The notes under the pieces were generated by a model. That model did not search any database and was not told where the DNA came from. It saw nothing but the letters and a program-made list of their open reading frames with translations. DNA of 64,000 bases from Micropruina sonneratiae (lineage in GTDB: Bacteria; Actinomycetota; Actinomycetes; Propionibacteriales; Propionibacteriaceae), in the NCBI RefSeq assembly GCF_025972045.1, contig NZ_JAPDHX010000003.1, forward strand, positions 372,001 through 436,000, read 5' to 3'. Position numbers and translations under genes: made by a program. Below, piece by piece: positions 53,523-61,653 of the stretch; positions within the stretch are counted from its first letter, which is position 1; each line of letters starts with the position of its first letter.

Positions 53523-55247
53523 CTAAAGTTGGTCACCGGCCGCAAGGCACGGGGCTATGGCGCAGTTGGTAGCGCGCTTCCATGGCATGGAAGAGGTCAG
53601 GGGTTCGAATCCCCTTAGCTCCACCCAAGTGTTCTTACGGGAACAGACGACATCGCAAGAGTTGTCGTGTTCGTGTTCCGTCTCGTTGCCTCGCGCGGCG
53701 GCTGTGATCGTCGCGAACGGCTCAGCCAGCACCGGGTGTAGTTGTTCGTCCTCGGTGACTTCGAGGCGCGTGTAGAAGGCTTGGTTCGCGAGCCTGCGAT
53801 TGCCGTCGTCGGAGTGCGCGTAGGCGTAGTGAGCATCGGTGAGCAGCCGTAGCGAGTCATGGAGGAACGCGCGGCCTCCGGTGTGCTGTTCGTCGTGCTC
53901 GGCGAGGCGATGGTCGATGTCCGCGAGTCCGGCCCGGATGCGGTCCTGGTGCCGCTTCAGCGTCGGTAGGTCGATGGCGTCGGCGAAGTGCGCCGCGAGC
54001 AGCTTGTCGCTTTCGGCTTCTAGGCGCGCCCGGTTCGCGGTCAGGTCCACGAACTCCTGGTCGCGGCCCGCGCTGCGCTTGTCGAACGCGGCGTCCACTC
54101 TCGCGGCGAGGTCGCGGTAGTCGGTTTCGCTGATCGTGATGCTTTTGTAGGAGTCCGCGACCAGCCGCTCGGCCAGATGCACCGGGACGGCGCGTCTGGT
54201 GCAGGGGGTCTTCTTGGCCGCTCGGCCGGAGCAGACGAAGTAGGCGTAGGTGGTGCCTCGCGGGTTGGTGGCGAAGTCCAGCAGCATCCGTGATCCGCAG
54301 GTGCCACAGTGCAGCAGCCCTTTCAGGTGGTGCGCGTGCCGGACGTGCCGAGTTGCGCGCGCGTTGCGAGCTTTCAGCAGCGATTGCACCTTGTCGAACA
54401 GCGCAGGCTCCACGATCGGCTCATGCGCGCCGGGATGCAACGCACCCGTGTAGCGGATCACGCCTGCGTAGTACGGGTTGGTTAGCAGCGCGTAGAACGT
54501 CGCCTTGCCGAGCGGCTTGGACGGCCGCTTCGGCGAGGGCACCGTGGTCAGCCCGCGAGCCGTCAGATCGCGCAGCAGCTCGGCCACGGAGACCTCGCCG
54601 GTGGCGTACTGCTCGAACGCCCACCCGATCAGCGGCGCGCGTTCGGGATCGACCTCGACCGTGCGGACTTCCCGGCCTTGCTCGTCGGTGCGGCGGACGT
54701 TGAGGTAGCCGACCGGGGCGCGCATCGGAGTGCCGCCCTGGGCGAGCTTCTGCGTGAGCCCCTTGGTGACCTCGGTGGCAAGGTTCCGGGAGTAGAACTC
54801 CGCAATGGACGACATGATCCCGTGGACGAGCATCCCCGAGGGCGTCTGGTCGATCGACTCCGTAGCCGATACAAGGGTCACCCCGGCAGCCAGGAGCGCC
54901 TGATGTATCTCGATGTCGTCGGCGCGGTTGCGGGCGAGCCGGTCGAGCTTGTGCACGATGCAGAACGTGACCGGGCTGGCGGCGATGAACGCGAGCATGT
55001 CCTGGAGGCCGTCGCGGTCGGCGGATCGGGCGGACTCGCCGGCGTCGATGAACTCGCGCACGATCCGCGCGCCGAGGTCGGCAGCCTTGCGCTGGTTGGC
55101 TTCGCGCTGGGCCGGGATCGAGAACCCTTCCTCGGTGCCGCCGCGCTCAGCCTGCTCCCGCGTCGAGACACGCAGATACGACACGGCCAGCATCGACGGC
55201 GTGTCCGCCTCGGCGGTGGCGGTCGTGGTGGGAGCGGTGATGCCCAT
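53523..55247 (-). CDS. Large serine recombinase (recombinase family protein)
   Basis: The 574-residue product has the resolvase catalytic domain with Ser28 in VSYLRVSTREQ, the arginine-rich FCIVHKLDRLARNRADD segment, the recombinase domain (PVGYLNVRRTDEQGREV, LTNPYYAGVIRYTG) and a zinc ribbon (LLHCGTCGSRM ... YFVCSG ... C). Such enzymes integrate and excise mobile elements. GGAG precedes the ATG at 55247. The last 35 or so residues (TWVELRGFEPLTSSMPWKRA onward) are antisense translation of tRNA-Ala at 53551-53623, so the frame has no stop of its own before the tRNA. The element probably integrated at this tRNA, which would have fused the frame. Confidence 0.9.
   Translation of the reverse strand: MGITAPTTTATAEADTPSMLAVSYLRVSTREQAERGGTEEGFSIPAQREANQRKAADLGARIVREFIDAGESARSADRDGLQDMLAFIAASPVTFCIVHKLDRLARNRADDIEIHQALLAAGVTLVSATESIDQTPSGMLVHGIMSSIAEFYSRNLATEVTKGLTQKLAQGGTPMRAPVGYLNVRRTDEQGREVRTVEVDPERAPLIGWAFEQYATGEVSVAELLRDLTARGLTTVPSPKRPSKPLGKATFYALLTNPYYAGVIRYTGALHPGAHEPIVEPALFDKVQSLLKARNARATRHVRHAHHLKGLLHCGTCGSRMLLDFATNPRGTTYAYFVCSGRAAKKTPCTRRAVPVHLAERLVADSYKSITISETDYRDLAARVDAAFDKRSAGRDQEFVDLTANRARLEAESDKLLAAHFADAIDLPTLKRHQDRIRAGLADIDHRLAEHDEQHTGGRAFLHDSLRLLTDAHYAYAHSDDGNRRLANQAFYTRLEVTEDEQLHPVLAEPFATITAAARGNETEHEHDNSCDVVCSRKNTWVELRGFEPLTSSMPWKRATNCAIAPCLAAGDQL
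53551..53623 (+). tRNA. tRNA-Ala (anticodon GGC)
   Basis: The acceptor arms GGGGCTA and TAGCTCC pair over seven bases with one G-T pair. The anticodon arm CTTCC-ATGGCAT-GGAAG shows anticodon GGC; the T arm GGGG-TTCGAAT-CCCC is perfect. The discriminator base is A and CCA is not encoded. The tRNA is intact. Its 3' half coincides with the boundary of the recombinase element. Confidence 0.95.
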
Positions 55248-55268
55248 GACGTGCTCCGATCAATCGGT

Positions 55269-55466
55269 TCAAGCTGTTTCATCGTCTCGCCGAGCCGGCG
55301 GTTGGGCGAGGTCGGGAGGCGGGAGCCCGTAGGGGTCTGGCTCGCCGTTCAGGTAGGCGCGGTGGCGGGCCTCGGCGATGTTCATCACCCACTCCACGAG
55401 CCGGTCCACGTCGGGCTGCTCGCGCCCTGTCACCCGTAGCCGCAGGTTCCTCGAATCGCCGTTCAT
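55269..55466 (-). CDS. Small protein just upstream of the recombinase gene
   Basis: A 65-residue frame begins at ATG 55466 and ends 21 bases before the recombinase start, reading LRLRVTGREQPDVDRLVEWV, then MNIAEARHRAYLNGEPDPYG and a Pro/Asp/Arg end. It looks helical and may be an accessory or excision factor for the serine recombinase. No family is recognised and no strong ribosome site is visible; a longer reading frame to 55550 is open. Confidence 0.45.
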   Translation of the reverse strand: MNGDSRNLRLRVTGREQPDVDRLVEWVMNIAEARHRAYLNGEPDPYGLPPPDLAQPPARRDDETA

Positions 55467-55605
55467 GCAAGGTAGGTGCGCACGCCCTCCCACGACGCGA
55501 CGCCCCCACCGAGTTACTGCCTCGCGGATCACCCTGTTTCGAGCTACCACGCATCTTGCAGATCGAGGTACAGACCTGTAGGTATGGAATTGTCCTGACG
55601 CCAGA

Positions 55606-56208
55606 CTAGCGCGGTCCCGCCGAATCCGACAGCCCGATCCGCGGAAGCCCGAGCAGGCCGCGACCGAGGGCCGCGGTCAGCAGTTCGTCGGCGCTCTCCC
55701 GGAACTCCGGAGCCAGCAGTCGCGCGGCAGCATCCGCGACCTCCAGGTCATCGCCGGGCTGGTCGTTCCGAAGACCGAGGATGATCGTCGCCCGGAGGCC
55801 GTCGCACCACTCCTGCGTCGCGGTCGCCAGCGGCTTGATCGCCCCGGCCACCGGGTCGGCTAGAAGACGGATGAGTGCCTGCCCTTCCCTGCGCGCGAAC
55901 AACCGATCCAGCGAAGCCGCGATGCCCGCGTGAACCACATCGGGGTCGGCGTCTGGGCTGTGCTGGGCTTGGCCTTCGAGGAACGCGATCGCGTGGCCGC
56001 GCATATGGCTGATCGCATCCAGGGCGAGGTCTTCCTTGCCCCGGTAGTGGTGATACAGGCTCCCATGCCCCATCCCGGAACGCTGCAGCACCATCGTCGG
56101 ACTCGTCGCCTCAAAGCCCCGCTCCGCCAGCAGCGCGCACATCGCGGCGACGAGCTTCTGCTTCGAGTCATACGCCGGACGCCCCGGCCCCCGCCGCTTC
56201 TCCACCAT
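55606..56208 (-). CDS. TetR/AcrR family transcriptional regulator
   Basis: The 200-residue product has the TetR N-terminal helix-turn-helix: KLVAAMCALLAERGFEATSP, TMVLQRSGMGHGSLYHHYRG and KEDLALDAI. The rest is a helical ligand domain. ATG 56208 is preferred because GGAGG lies 7 bases upstream; a GTG at 56232 is also in frame. It lies alone within the accessory region, with a 139-base gap to the small protein upstream of the recombinase. The effector and targets are unknown. Confidence 0.85.
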   Translation of the reverse strand: MVEKRRGPGRPAYDSKQKLVAAMCALLAERGFEATSPTMVLQRSGMGHGSLYHHYRGKEDLALDAISHMRGHAIAFLEGQAQHSPDADPDVVHAGIAASLDRLFARREGQALIRLLADPVAGAIKPLATATQEWCDGLRATIILGLRNDQPGDDLEVADAAARLLAPEFRESADELLTAALGRGLLGLPRIGLSDSAGPR

Positions 56209-56340
56209 CACCAGCCCTCCGGTCGGCTTCACCGAAATTCCATACAGACTAGTCCGGTTCCCCGTCTGAAAGACGTGTGACCACTCAGACGAGGCGGCTT
56301 TGAGCGCCGGAAAACTCGGAGCGCGGAAGTGCCGAAGAAC

Positions 56341-56940
56341 TCAGGGCCGGGTGGCTTTGGGGAATCCGGTCCAGCGGAGTTCGGGGGGCAGGTGGCTCAT
56401 GTCGTTGAACATGGTGATGCTCGGGAGTCCGGGGCGGTGCTCGATGAGGGTGAGTGCGGTGTTGGCGCTGTTGAGGCCGAGCCATCGTACCGGGGGTGCG
56501 TCGAGGGCGTCGCGGATGAGCCAGGCGATCGGGTAGGAGTGGGTGATGAGCACTTCGTGGACGTCATCGCCGTGCTCGGGTGGCGTGGCGAACCGGGCGG
56601 TCAGGCTGTGCGCGGTCCGGTTGCCGGCGGCGGCTTCTGCGGGGTCGTAGCCGTCGAAGAACGGCACCCAGGCGTGGGGTGTCTCCTCGGGTGTCGGCAC
56701 GTAGGGTACGTGGTCGATGAGTTCCGCGGCTTCGGCGACGGGCGTCCCTGGCCGGAGTTGCGCGGCCACTTCCTGTGCGGTGCCGGCGGCGCGGGGCAGC
56801 GGGGAGTGCCATACCGCGTCGATGGGCAGGTGCGCGAGCCGCTGGCCGAGGAGCCTTGCCTGTTCGCGGCCGGTGTCGGTGAACTCGCCGAATGCGTCGG
56901 CGTCACCGTGTCGTGCGATGTAGAGATACCTGGTTGCCAT
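56341..56940 (-). CDS. Histidine phosphatase family protein (accessory region)
   Basis: The 199-residue product has YLYIARHGDADAFGEFTDTG with nucleophile His10, VWHSPLPRAAGTAQEVAAQL with the second Arg and VLITHSYPIAWLIRDAL with the second catalytic His. It is a small phosphoglycerate-mutase-like phosphatase. It follows the PEP-utilising gene at 57008 by 67 bases on the same strand and is probably cotranscribed with it. A phosphotransferase and a phosphatase in one operon suggest a reversible phosphorylation pair, which is inference. The long reading frame upstream of ATG 56940 is not conserved. Confidence 0.82.
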   Translation of the reverse strand: MATRYLYIARHGDADAFGEFTDTGREQARLLGQRLAHLPIDAVWHSPLPRAAGTAQEVAAQLRPGTPVAEAAELIDHVPYVPTPEETPHAWVPFFDGYDPAEAAAGNRTAHSLTARFATPPEHGDDVHEVLITHSYPIAWLIRDALDAPPVRWLGLNSANTALTLIEHRPGLPSITMFNDMSHLPPELRWTGFPKATRP

Positions 56941-57007
56941 GAGTTGCTGAGGGCTCGGGCGCCTCGCGCCATCACCCCGTTCCTTTCTGTTGAGTGTGCG
57001 GTCGGTG

Positions 57008-58204
57008 TCAGTCCTGTGCTGTCGTGACGATGCCCTCGGTGCCGTCGACGGTGATCCGGTCGCCGTCTCGAATGCGCATAGTGGCCTCTGGGACACCGAG
57101 GACGGCGGGGATGCCATGTTCGCGGGCGACGATCGCCGCGTGGGAGAGCACCCCGCCTGTCTCGGTGACGACAGCGGCGGCGATGTGGAACAGGGGCGTC
57201 CAGGCCGGGTCGGTGTAGGGGCAGATCACGATGTCTCCGGGCTGGACGCGGGCGAACCCAGATGGGCTGTGCAGGACGCGGGCTACCCCGGTGACGACGC
57301 CGTGGGCTCCCGGCGATCCGACCAGCGACGCACCTTGCGCCGTGGTGGTCCGCGCTGGCAGCGAGGGGAGGGTCGCGGTGATCGGCCTCGCCTGGAGAAT
57401 CCACGCCTCTCCGTCTGCGATCGCCCATTCGATGTCCTGGGGCTGGCCGAGAAGCCCCGCGATACGGCGACCGAGAGCCGCGAGCATCGCGGCGGTCGCA
57501 TCGTCAAGTGTCGGGAGTGTCTGCTGTCGCTGCGGCACGTCGTAAGCGGCTACGCCGGTGCTGTGGCGGGTGCGATCGAGCCGTGTTGTCTTGTGCGCGA
57601 GGGTGCGGCGGATGCTTCCGTCTGGCGCGACCTCGTAGGCGTCCGGCGTCACGGTCCCTCCGACGATGCTGACGCCCAGGCCCCACGTCGCCTCGATCCG
57701 GGTGCTGTCCTCGGGCAGTGTTGGGGTGAACATCACGCCGGACACGTCGGCGTCGATGAGACGCTGGACGAGCACCGCCATGTCCGGCCCATTGTTCACG
57801 GCGTCGTCGTCCAGGCGGTTCCGGTAGCCGGTGGCGCGTTCCGAGGACGACGACGCCCAGCAGACCTGAACCGCCTCCGCGACCTCCTGTGTCCCACGAA
57901 CGGCCAGCACACTCTCGTACTGACCGGCCGCGGACGCGCCGGCGGTGTCCTCGTCCGCGGCCGATGAGCGCACCGCCACGGGCGGATCGCCCATCTCCCC
58001 AAGGTGCCGGGCGAGCGCCTGCCTCACGGGCTCGGACACCGAGAACTCGGGATCGCTTCGAGCGGCGCGGTAGGCGGCGAAGGGCACCACGAACCCATCA
58101 GGCACCGGCAGACCTGCATGCAGTAGCGCGGCGAGCGCCGCCGCCTTGCCGCCGCAAGTGTCCGCCGTCGCGTTCCGCAGAGTCGTGACCATACCCTCAT
58201 CCAT
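57008..58204 (-). CDS. Minimal PEP-utilising protein (ATP-grasp plus phosphohistidine domain)
   Basis: The 398-residue product consists of an ATP-grasp domain with Lys20 (DTCGGKAAALAALLHAGLPV), AVRSSAADEDTAGASAAGQY near 77-96, the metal/nucleotide end DIEWAIADGEAWILQARP, and, after a short linker, a swivel domain with His355 in GGVLSHAAIVAREHGIPAV. The large central substrate domain present in rifampicin phosphotransferase and in the 888-residue relative at 50.8 kb is missing. The phosphoryl group could therefore go to an unknown small molecule or partner. The start may be ATG 58204 or ATG 58192. It is divergent from a helix-turn-helix gene and followed by a histidine phosphatase gene. Confidence 0.8.
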   Translation of the reverse strand: MDEGMVTTLRNATADTCGGKAAALAALLHAGLPVPDGFVVPFAAYRAARSDPEFSVSEPVRQALARHLGEMGDPPVAVRSSAADEDTAGASAAGQYESVLAVRGTQEVAEAVQVCWASSSSERATGYRNRLDDDAVNNGPDMAVLVQRLIDADVSGVMFTPTLPEDSTRIEATWGLGVSIVGGTVTPDAYEVAPDGSIRRTLAHKTTRLDRTRHSTGVAAYDVPQRQQTLPTLDDATAAMLAALGRRIAGLLGQPQDIEWAIADGEAWILQARPITATLPSLPARTTTAQGASLVGSPGAHGVVTGVARVLHSPSGFARVQPGDIVICPYTDPAWTPLFHIAAAVVTETGGVLSHAAIVAREHGIPAVLGVPEATMRIRDGDRITVDGTEGIVTTAQD

Positions 58205-58213
58205 CAATGATCT

Positions 58214-58231
58214 GTTGACAACGTTATGTTG
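58214..58231. promoter_or_regulatory. GTTG/CAAC operator-like repeats between divergent genes
   Basis: GTTGACAAC at 58214-58222 and CAACGTTATGTTG at 58219-58231 are overlapping inverted repeats of the same four-base half-site, placed between the PEP-utilising gene and the divergent helix-turn-helix gene (46 bases apart). They are likely to bind one of the two adjacent regulators. Confidence 0.45.
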
Positions 58232-58249
58232 ATTGTTGAGGATGGGTGC

Positions 58250-58645
58250 ATGGAACGCAAGCACGAGCTCGACCAGTCGGCCGAGCGGGATCGCGCCCAG
58301 GCGGGCCGGGAGCAGAATGCGCAGGACCGGCTTCTCGAACTCGGTGCCGATGGTCTGGACGCCCGCCCGTGGCGGCCCGAACCGATACCGCCCACGGCCG
58401 TCGAGCTGACGCAGTTCGCGCTCTGGCGCTCCGCCAATCTCGCCCCCGACGATCTGCTCCACGCGCTCGCACTCCTTCCAGCGGCGCGGGCCGAAGTCGA
58501 GGGCGTCGAGACCGGGTTGCTGTTCACGGCCAGGACCGCGGGGCTGACCTGGGCGCAGATCGCCGAGGCGATGGGCTTCCGCTCTCCCCAGGCGTGTCAG
58601 CAGCACTTCACCCGACTCACCACCAGGCAGGGCGACCGAGCATGA
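58250..58645 (+). CDS. Helix-turn-helix protein of unknown family
   Basis: The 131-residue product starts at ATG 58250, preceded by GAGGA. Residues 1-45 are charged and coiled-coil-like (ERKHELDQSAERDRAQAGRE), followed by a Pro-rich hinge and a C-terminal helix-turn-helix (TAGLTWAQIAEAMGFRSPQA) as in sigma-like or MerR-like DNA-binding folds. The stop overlaps the next gene (ATGA at 58642). It is likely to control the divergent PEP-utilising gene. Confidence 0.6.
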   Translation: MERKHELDQSAERDRAQAGREQNAQDRLLELGADGLDARPWRPEPIPPTAVELTQFALWRSANLAPDDLLHALALLPAARAEVEGVETGLLFTARTAGLTWAQIAEAMGFRSPQACQQHFTRLTTRQGDRA

Positions 58646-59277
58646 CCCGACCCTCGCCGCCGCCTTTGCTAGTCCTGCACGCGGTGCGTCTCCTGGGCCT
58701 GGCAGACAGCGCCGCGATCGCCGAGCGCGCCGGGGTCGGCCACGACCACACAGTCGAGGTGCTGCACGACGCGGAGCAGCACGGCTGGGTGCAGTACAAC
58801 TCGTTCGCGGGGCTGGAAGGATGGTCGCTCACCGAGGAAGGCAGAACCGAGAACGAACGCCAGCTCGCCGACGAGCGTGCCAGCGCCGACCCCGACGACG
58901 TGATCGCGGCCGTCCACCGCAACTTCCTCCCGCTCAACGCGCGCCTCGTGCGTGCGTGCACCGACTGGCAGGTCAAACCCACCAGTGAAGACAAGCTCGC
59001 TCCCAACGACCACACCGACCCTGCGTGGGACGCCCCCATCCTCGATGAACTCGCCGCCCTCAGCGCGGCGCTAGCCCCGCTGATCGAGCGCCTGGCCGGT
59101 GTGCTCATAAGGTTCGCCGGATGCGATACCCGCTTCGACGCAGCACTCCACCGCGCGCGCGCCGGAGAGAACGAATGGGTCGACAGAACGGACATCGACT
59201 CCTGCCACCGCGTCTGGTTCCAACTCCACGAAGACCTCGTAGCCACCCTCGGCATCGACCGCAGGACCGAATACTGA
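58642..59277 (+). CDS. Winged-helix transcriptional regulator-like protein
   Basis: The 211-residue product opens with a DNA-binding-like segment (LGLADSAAIAERAGVGHDHT then VEVLHDAEQHGWVQYNSFAG and WSLTEEGR), the shape of a winged helix. A helical ligand-type domain follows with AHRARAG-like charged helices (ALHRARAGENEWVDRTDIDS) near the end. It is translationally coupled to the previous gene. Similar proteins are found beside PEP-utilising enzymes in actinobacteria, as far as I recall. The ligand is unknown. Confidence 0.6.
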   Translation: MTRPSPPPLLVLHAVRLLGLADSAAIAERAGVGHDHTVEVLHDAEQHGWVQYNSFAGLEGWSLTEEGRTENERQLADERASADPDDVIAAVHRNFLPLNARLVRACTDWQVKPTSEDKLAPNDHTDPAWDAPILDELAALSAALAPLIERLAGVLIRFAGCDTRFDAALHRARAGENEWVDRTDIDSCHRVWFQLHEDLVATLGIDRRTEY

Positions 59278-59323
59278 CCTCACGTTCCTGAGCCATGCGA
59301 ACGACGCGACAATCCGGCAGTCG

Positions 59324-60292
59324 ATGACCCTGCGCCCAGCCGACTCCGGTGCGGTTCCTCTGCTTGACTATCGCCCGCTTGTGGCGTGGACGAGCATCCT
59401 GCGACGCGGCGAGGGCCATGTGGCGTATGACTGCGTAAGAGTGATGGTGATCCGTGAGGGCAGCGCGATCCTGTCCGGTGAATTCGGACAGAGGCCCGTC
59501 AGCGTCGGCGACGTGATTCTGCTCGCCCCGAACGTGCCGTGCGGTGGCGAACCGGAAGGCCGGGTCCTGCTGACCACGGTCTGCCTCGATACCAACTACG
59601 CGCTGGAGCAGGTGTTCTGGCAACACTCCGCGCTCCTGTCGGACCGGCTGGCGGCCAGCAGTTTCGCAGCAGCAAGATACACCGAGCCCTTCCAGATCAT
59701 CCGCCTCGGAGAGAACGCGGTCGATGCGCTTGCCCACAGCCTCGATGAAATCGAGTCGCTGAGTCGCGGCCCGCTCTTGGAGCACTTTCACCGGATGCAA
59801 GAGCTTTGGTCTGGCATCACCCACAAGCTTGACCCGTTGATCTCCGTCTCTCCCGTCCCTATGGCGACTGCGCGGGGGCAGCGAGCGCATATCAGGCCCA
59901 CGTTGCCGCGGTGGAGACGGTTCGCGCCTGTCCGGGATGAAGTTCGCACGGTCGAGGCGTTGATGCGTAACGCGATCGCCGAGCCGTGGCCGCTGTCGAG
60001 ACTCGCCGACCACGCACATCTATCGACAGCGCAGCTCTCCCACCTGTTCGTTCGGAGCTACGGGAAGACCCCGTGGGCGTATCTGACCATGCTTCGGGTA
60101 GAGGAACTTGCCCGCCTCATGCGCGAAACCAACCTGACCACCGAGGCCGCTGCGCGACAGGTCGGTTGGGCCGATCGCGACCACGCCTCCCAGCTCTTTC
60201 GCCGCTACGTCGGTGTCACCCCGAGCCGCTATCGACGCAACGGCCCACCCCTCGGCTCGACAAACGTGAATCGACGTTGGCCGGCCGCGTGA
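59324..60292 (+). CDS. AraC family transcriptional regulator
   Basis: The 322-residue product has an N-terminal cupin-like sensor segment (REGSAILSGEFGQRPVSVGD) and a C-terminal AraC DNA-binding domain: PWPLSRLADHAHLSTAQLSH, LFVRSYGKTPWAYLTMLRVE and WADRDHASQLFRRYVGVTPS RYRR in two blocks. Length and order are usual. It lies downstream of the two helix-turn-helix genes on the same strand. Such AraC genes are frequent on actinobacterial mobile elements. Confidence 0.88.
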   Translation: MTLRPADSGAVPLLDYRPLVAWTSILRRGEGHVAYDCVRVMVIREGSAILSGEFGQRPVSVGDVILLAPNVPCGGEPEGRVLLTTVCLDTNYALEQVFWQHSALLSDRLAASSFAAARYTEPFQIIRLGENAVDALAHSLDEIESLSRGPLLEHFHRMQELWSGITHKLDPLISVSPVPMATARGQRAHIRPTLPRWRRFAPVRDEVRTVEALMRNAIAEPWPLSRLADHAHLSTAQLSHLFVRSYGKTPWAYLTMLRVEELARLMRETNLTTEAAARQVGWADRDHASQLFRRYVGVTPSRYRRNGPPLGSTNVNRRWPAA

Positions 60293-60335
60293 GTCTCATC
60301 CGACTCCGTAGATCTCTCGATGATGGTCTCGGGTT

Positions 60336-60866
60336 TCAGGAAGAGGGATGGTCCGTACTGTGACAGCGCCCAGCGGCAGTTTCCCACTCTGTCGCCGTGC
60401 TCCCTGCGCCATCTACTCGGACCCAGCGCAGATCGGTGCGGTAGGTGGTGCCGTTCACGAGGAGTTCGATGTTGGTGTGCGCGACGGCCGCAGCGACGTG
60501 GCGCACACGCAGGACTGTCCAGGCAGACAGATCAAGCGCACCGTACAGGTCCTTGGCGAGGACGGCGAGCTTGCCTACCGATGACCGGGTGCTTCCAAGT
60601 TCCATGAAGTGAGCACCGACTGGTCCCCACTGTCGCTTCTCCCACTTCTCTAGCAAGTCCCCACATGTCCGCGCAACCTCAGGCTGCTCCTCAGCGGCCG
60701 GGTCAGGCTCGTACTCGTAAGGCTGCCATTCCTCGATTCGAGCCTTCTGATCCTGAACGTCCTTCCATCGACGCAACGACTCGCGCAGCGTGGGCGTCGG
60801 CTCGACGGGCTTCGCCTGACGCTCTCGGGAATCAGCCCAATCCGCGACGGCGAAGAGGCGGTTCAC
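60336..60866 (-). CDS. Hypothetical protein next to a rearrangement junction
   Basis: From GTG 60866 the frame gives 176 residues with a charged, Glu/Pro/Arg-rich first half (RESLRRWKDVQDQKARIEEW, EKWEKRQWGPVGAHF) and a second half with DLSAWTVLRVRHVAAAVAHT and VNGTTYRTDLRWVRVDGAGS. The start overlaps the stop of a short preceding frame on the same strand ending NFDNEVVATKA, whose upstream part is missing, so that gene is a truncated remnant. No family is recognised. The right boundary of this unit coincides with the beginning of the Abi-like fragment. Confidence 0.5.
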   Translation of the reverse strand: MNRLFAVADWADSRERQAKPVEPTPTLRESLRRWKDVQDQKARIEEWQPYEYEPDPAAEEQPEVARTCGDLLEKWEKRQWGPVGAHFMELGSTRSSVGKLAVLAKDLYGALDLSAWTVLRVRHVAAAVAHTNIELLVNGTTYRTDLRWVRVDGAGSTATEWETAAGRCHSTDHPSS

Positions 60867-60898
60867 GCCTTGGTCGCGACGACCTCGTTGTCGAAGTT

Positions 60899-61359
60899 GA
60901 CCACAGCTTGCCGCGCAGCACGGCACCCTCGCCGGGCACTGGTACGACGACCCGCGGGGCGTACTCTCCGACCTCGCACACGAGGACATCGCCGCCGCCC
61001 GCCGCCGGGTGCGGAAGCTCCGTCGTCCCGAGACGCCCGGCCGTGTGGTTGCGGAACTGAGCTTCGGGTTCTGGAAATTCCTGCTCGCCAAACGCTACGA
61101 GGCCACCCTATGGACCGGCTATTTGCGTCACGCCTTCCCGAACCTCGAACCGCAGAGCCGCGCCGTCGTCTACCGGGCGCTGGACGAGTTGCACACGGTG
61201 CGGAACAGGATCGCCCATCACGAGCCGATTCACAGCCGTGACCTGACCGCCGACACCCTGACCATCTACCGCCTGCTCGACTGGATCGACCACGATGTGC
61301 GCGCGTGGGCTGTCACGCTCTCCCGCCTCCAGCCGATCATCGCGGCACGGCCGAACTGA
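60899..61359 (+). pseudogene. N-terminally truncated Abi-like protein gene
   Basis: An open frame after a stop near 60898 reads HWYDDPRGVLSDLAHEDIAA, RRRVRKLRRPETPGRVVAEL, SFGFWKFLLAKRYEATLW, FPNLEPQSR and VRNRIAHHEPI, the C-terminal two thirds of an Abi-like (abortive-infection, HEPN-type RN-x4-H) protein. The RNRIAHHEP stretch carries the conserved Arg-Asn and His of HEPN-like nucleases. The N-terminal third is missing and the only in-frame start is a GTG at 61009. A recombination junction near 60.9 kb joins it to an unrelated leftward gene. It is likely inactive. Confidence 0.7.
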
Positions 61360-61392
61360 CAAGAGCGAACCTCAGACCCGCCGGGTCTTCGC

Positions 61393-61653
61393 CTACACCG
61401 TGCCGCGGTGAATCTCGTACTGCTTCGCCAGCACGGATACGCCGACGCCGTTCGCGCGTGCTGTTCGCATAGCGTCCACTTCCTCATCGGTCAGCCGTGT
61501 TCGAGGTCGTCTCGTTGGCTCTGCCGAAGCCACGATGAGCGGATCATCCGGCTCGCCAATAGACTCGCCAACCGCGCCTGACCCTTGATTCCACGCGGAA
61601 GCAAGCCTCTCCACGCTCCGTCGCCTGTTCCCGTAGTGCTCGGTCAGGTCCAC
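61393..61653 (-). CDS. Recombinase-tail/Hin-type HTH small protein, ending at TAG
   Basis: The 86-residue product has a basic start (LTEHYGNRRRSVERLASAWN) and a C-terminal helix-turn-helix RLTDEEVDAMRTARANGVGV then SVLAKQYEIHRGTV. It resembles the DNA-binding tails of resolvases and small recombinase-associated proteins. The stop TAG at 61393-61395 comes straight after HRGTV. The frame past it reads AKTRRV and then stops at 61372-61374. In relatives as I recall them the sequence continues VWAKT, so the TAG may be a nonsense change of a Trp codon. It is probably a remnant of a second mobile element. Confidence 0.55.
   Translation of the reverse strand: MDLTEHYGNRRRSVERLASAWNQGSGAVGESIGEPDDPLIVASAEPTRRPRTRLTDEEVDAMRTARANGVGVSVLAKQYEIHRGTV

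Noticed and set aside
53551-53623. tRNA broken by integration
   Set aside because: All stems and the anticodon loop are intact; only the opposite-strand reading frame of the recombinase overlaps it.
55602-56265. Direct repeat CAGACTAG flanking the TetR gene (55602 and 56253)
   Set aside because: Eight bases with partial extension is too short to call an attachment or insertion duplication in 64 kb.
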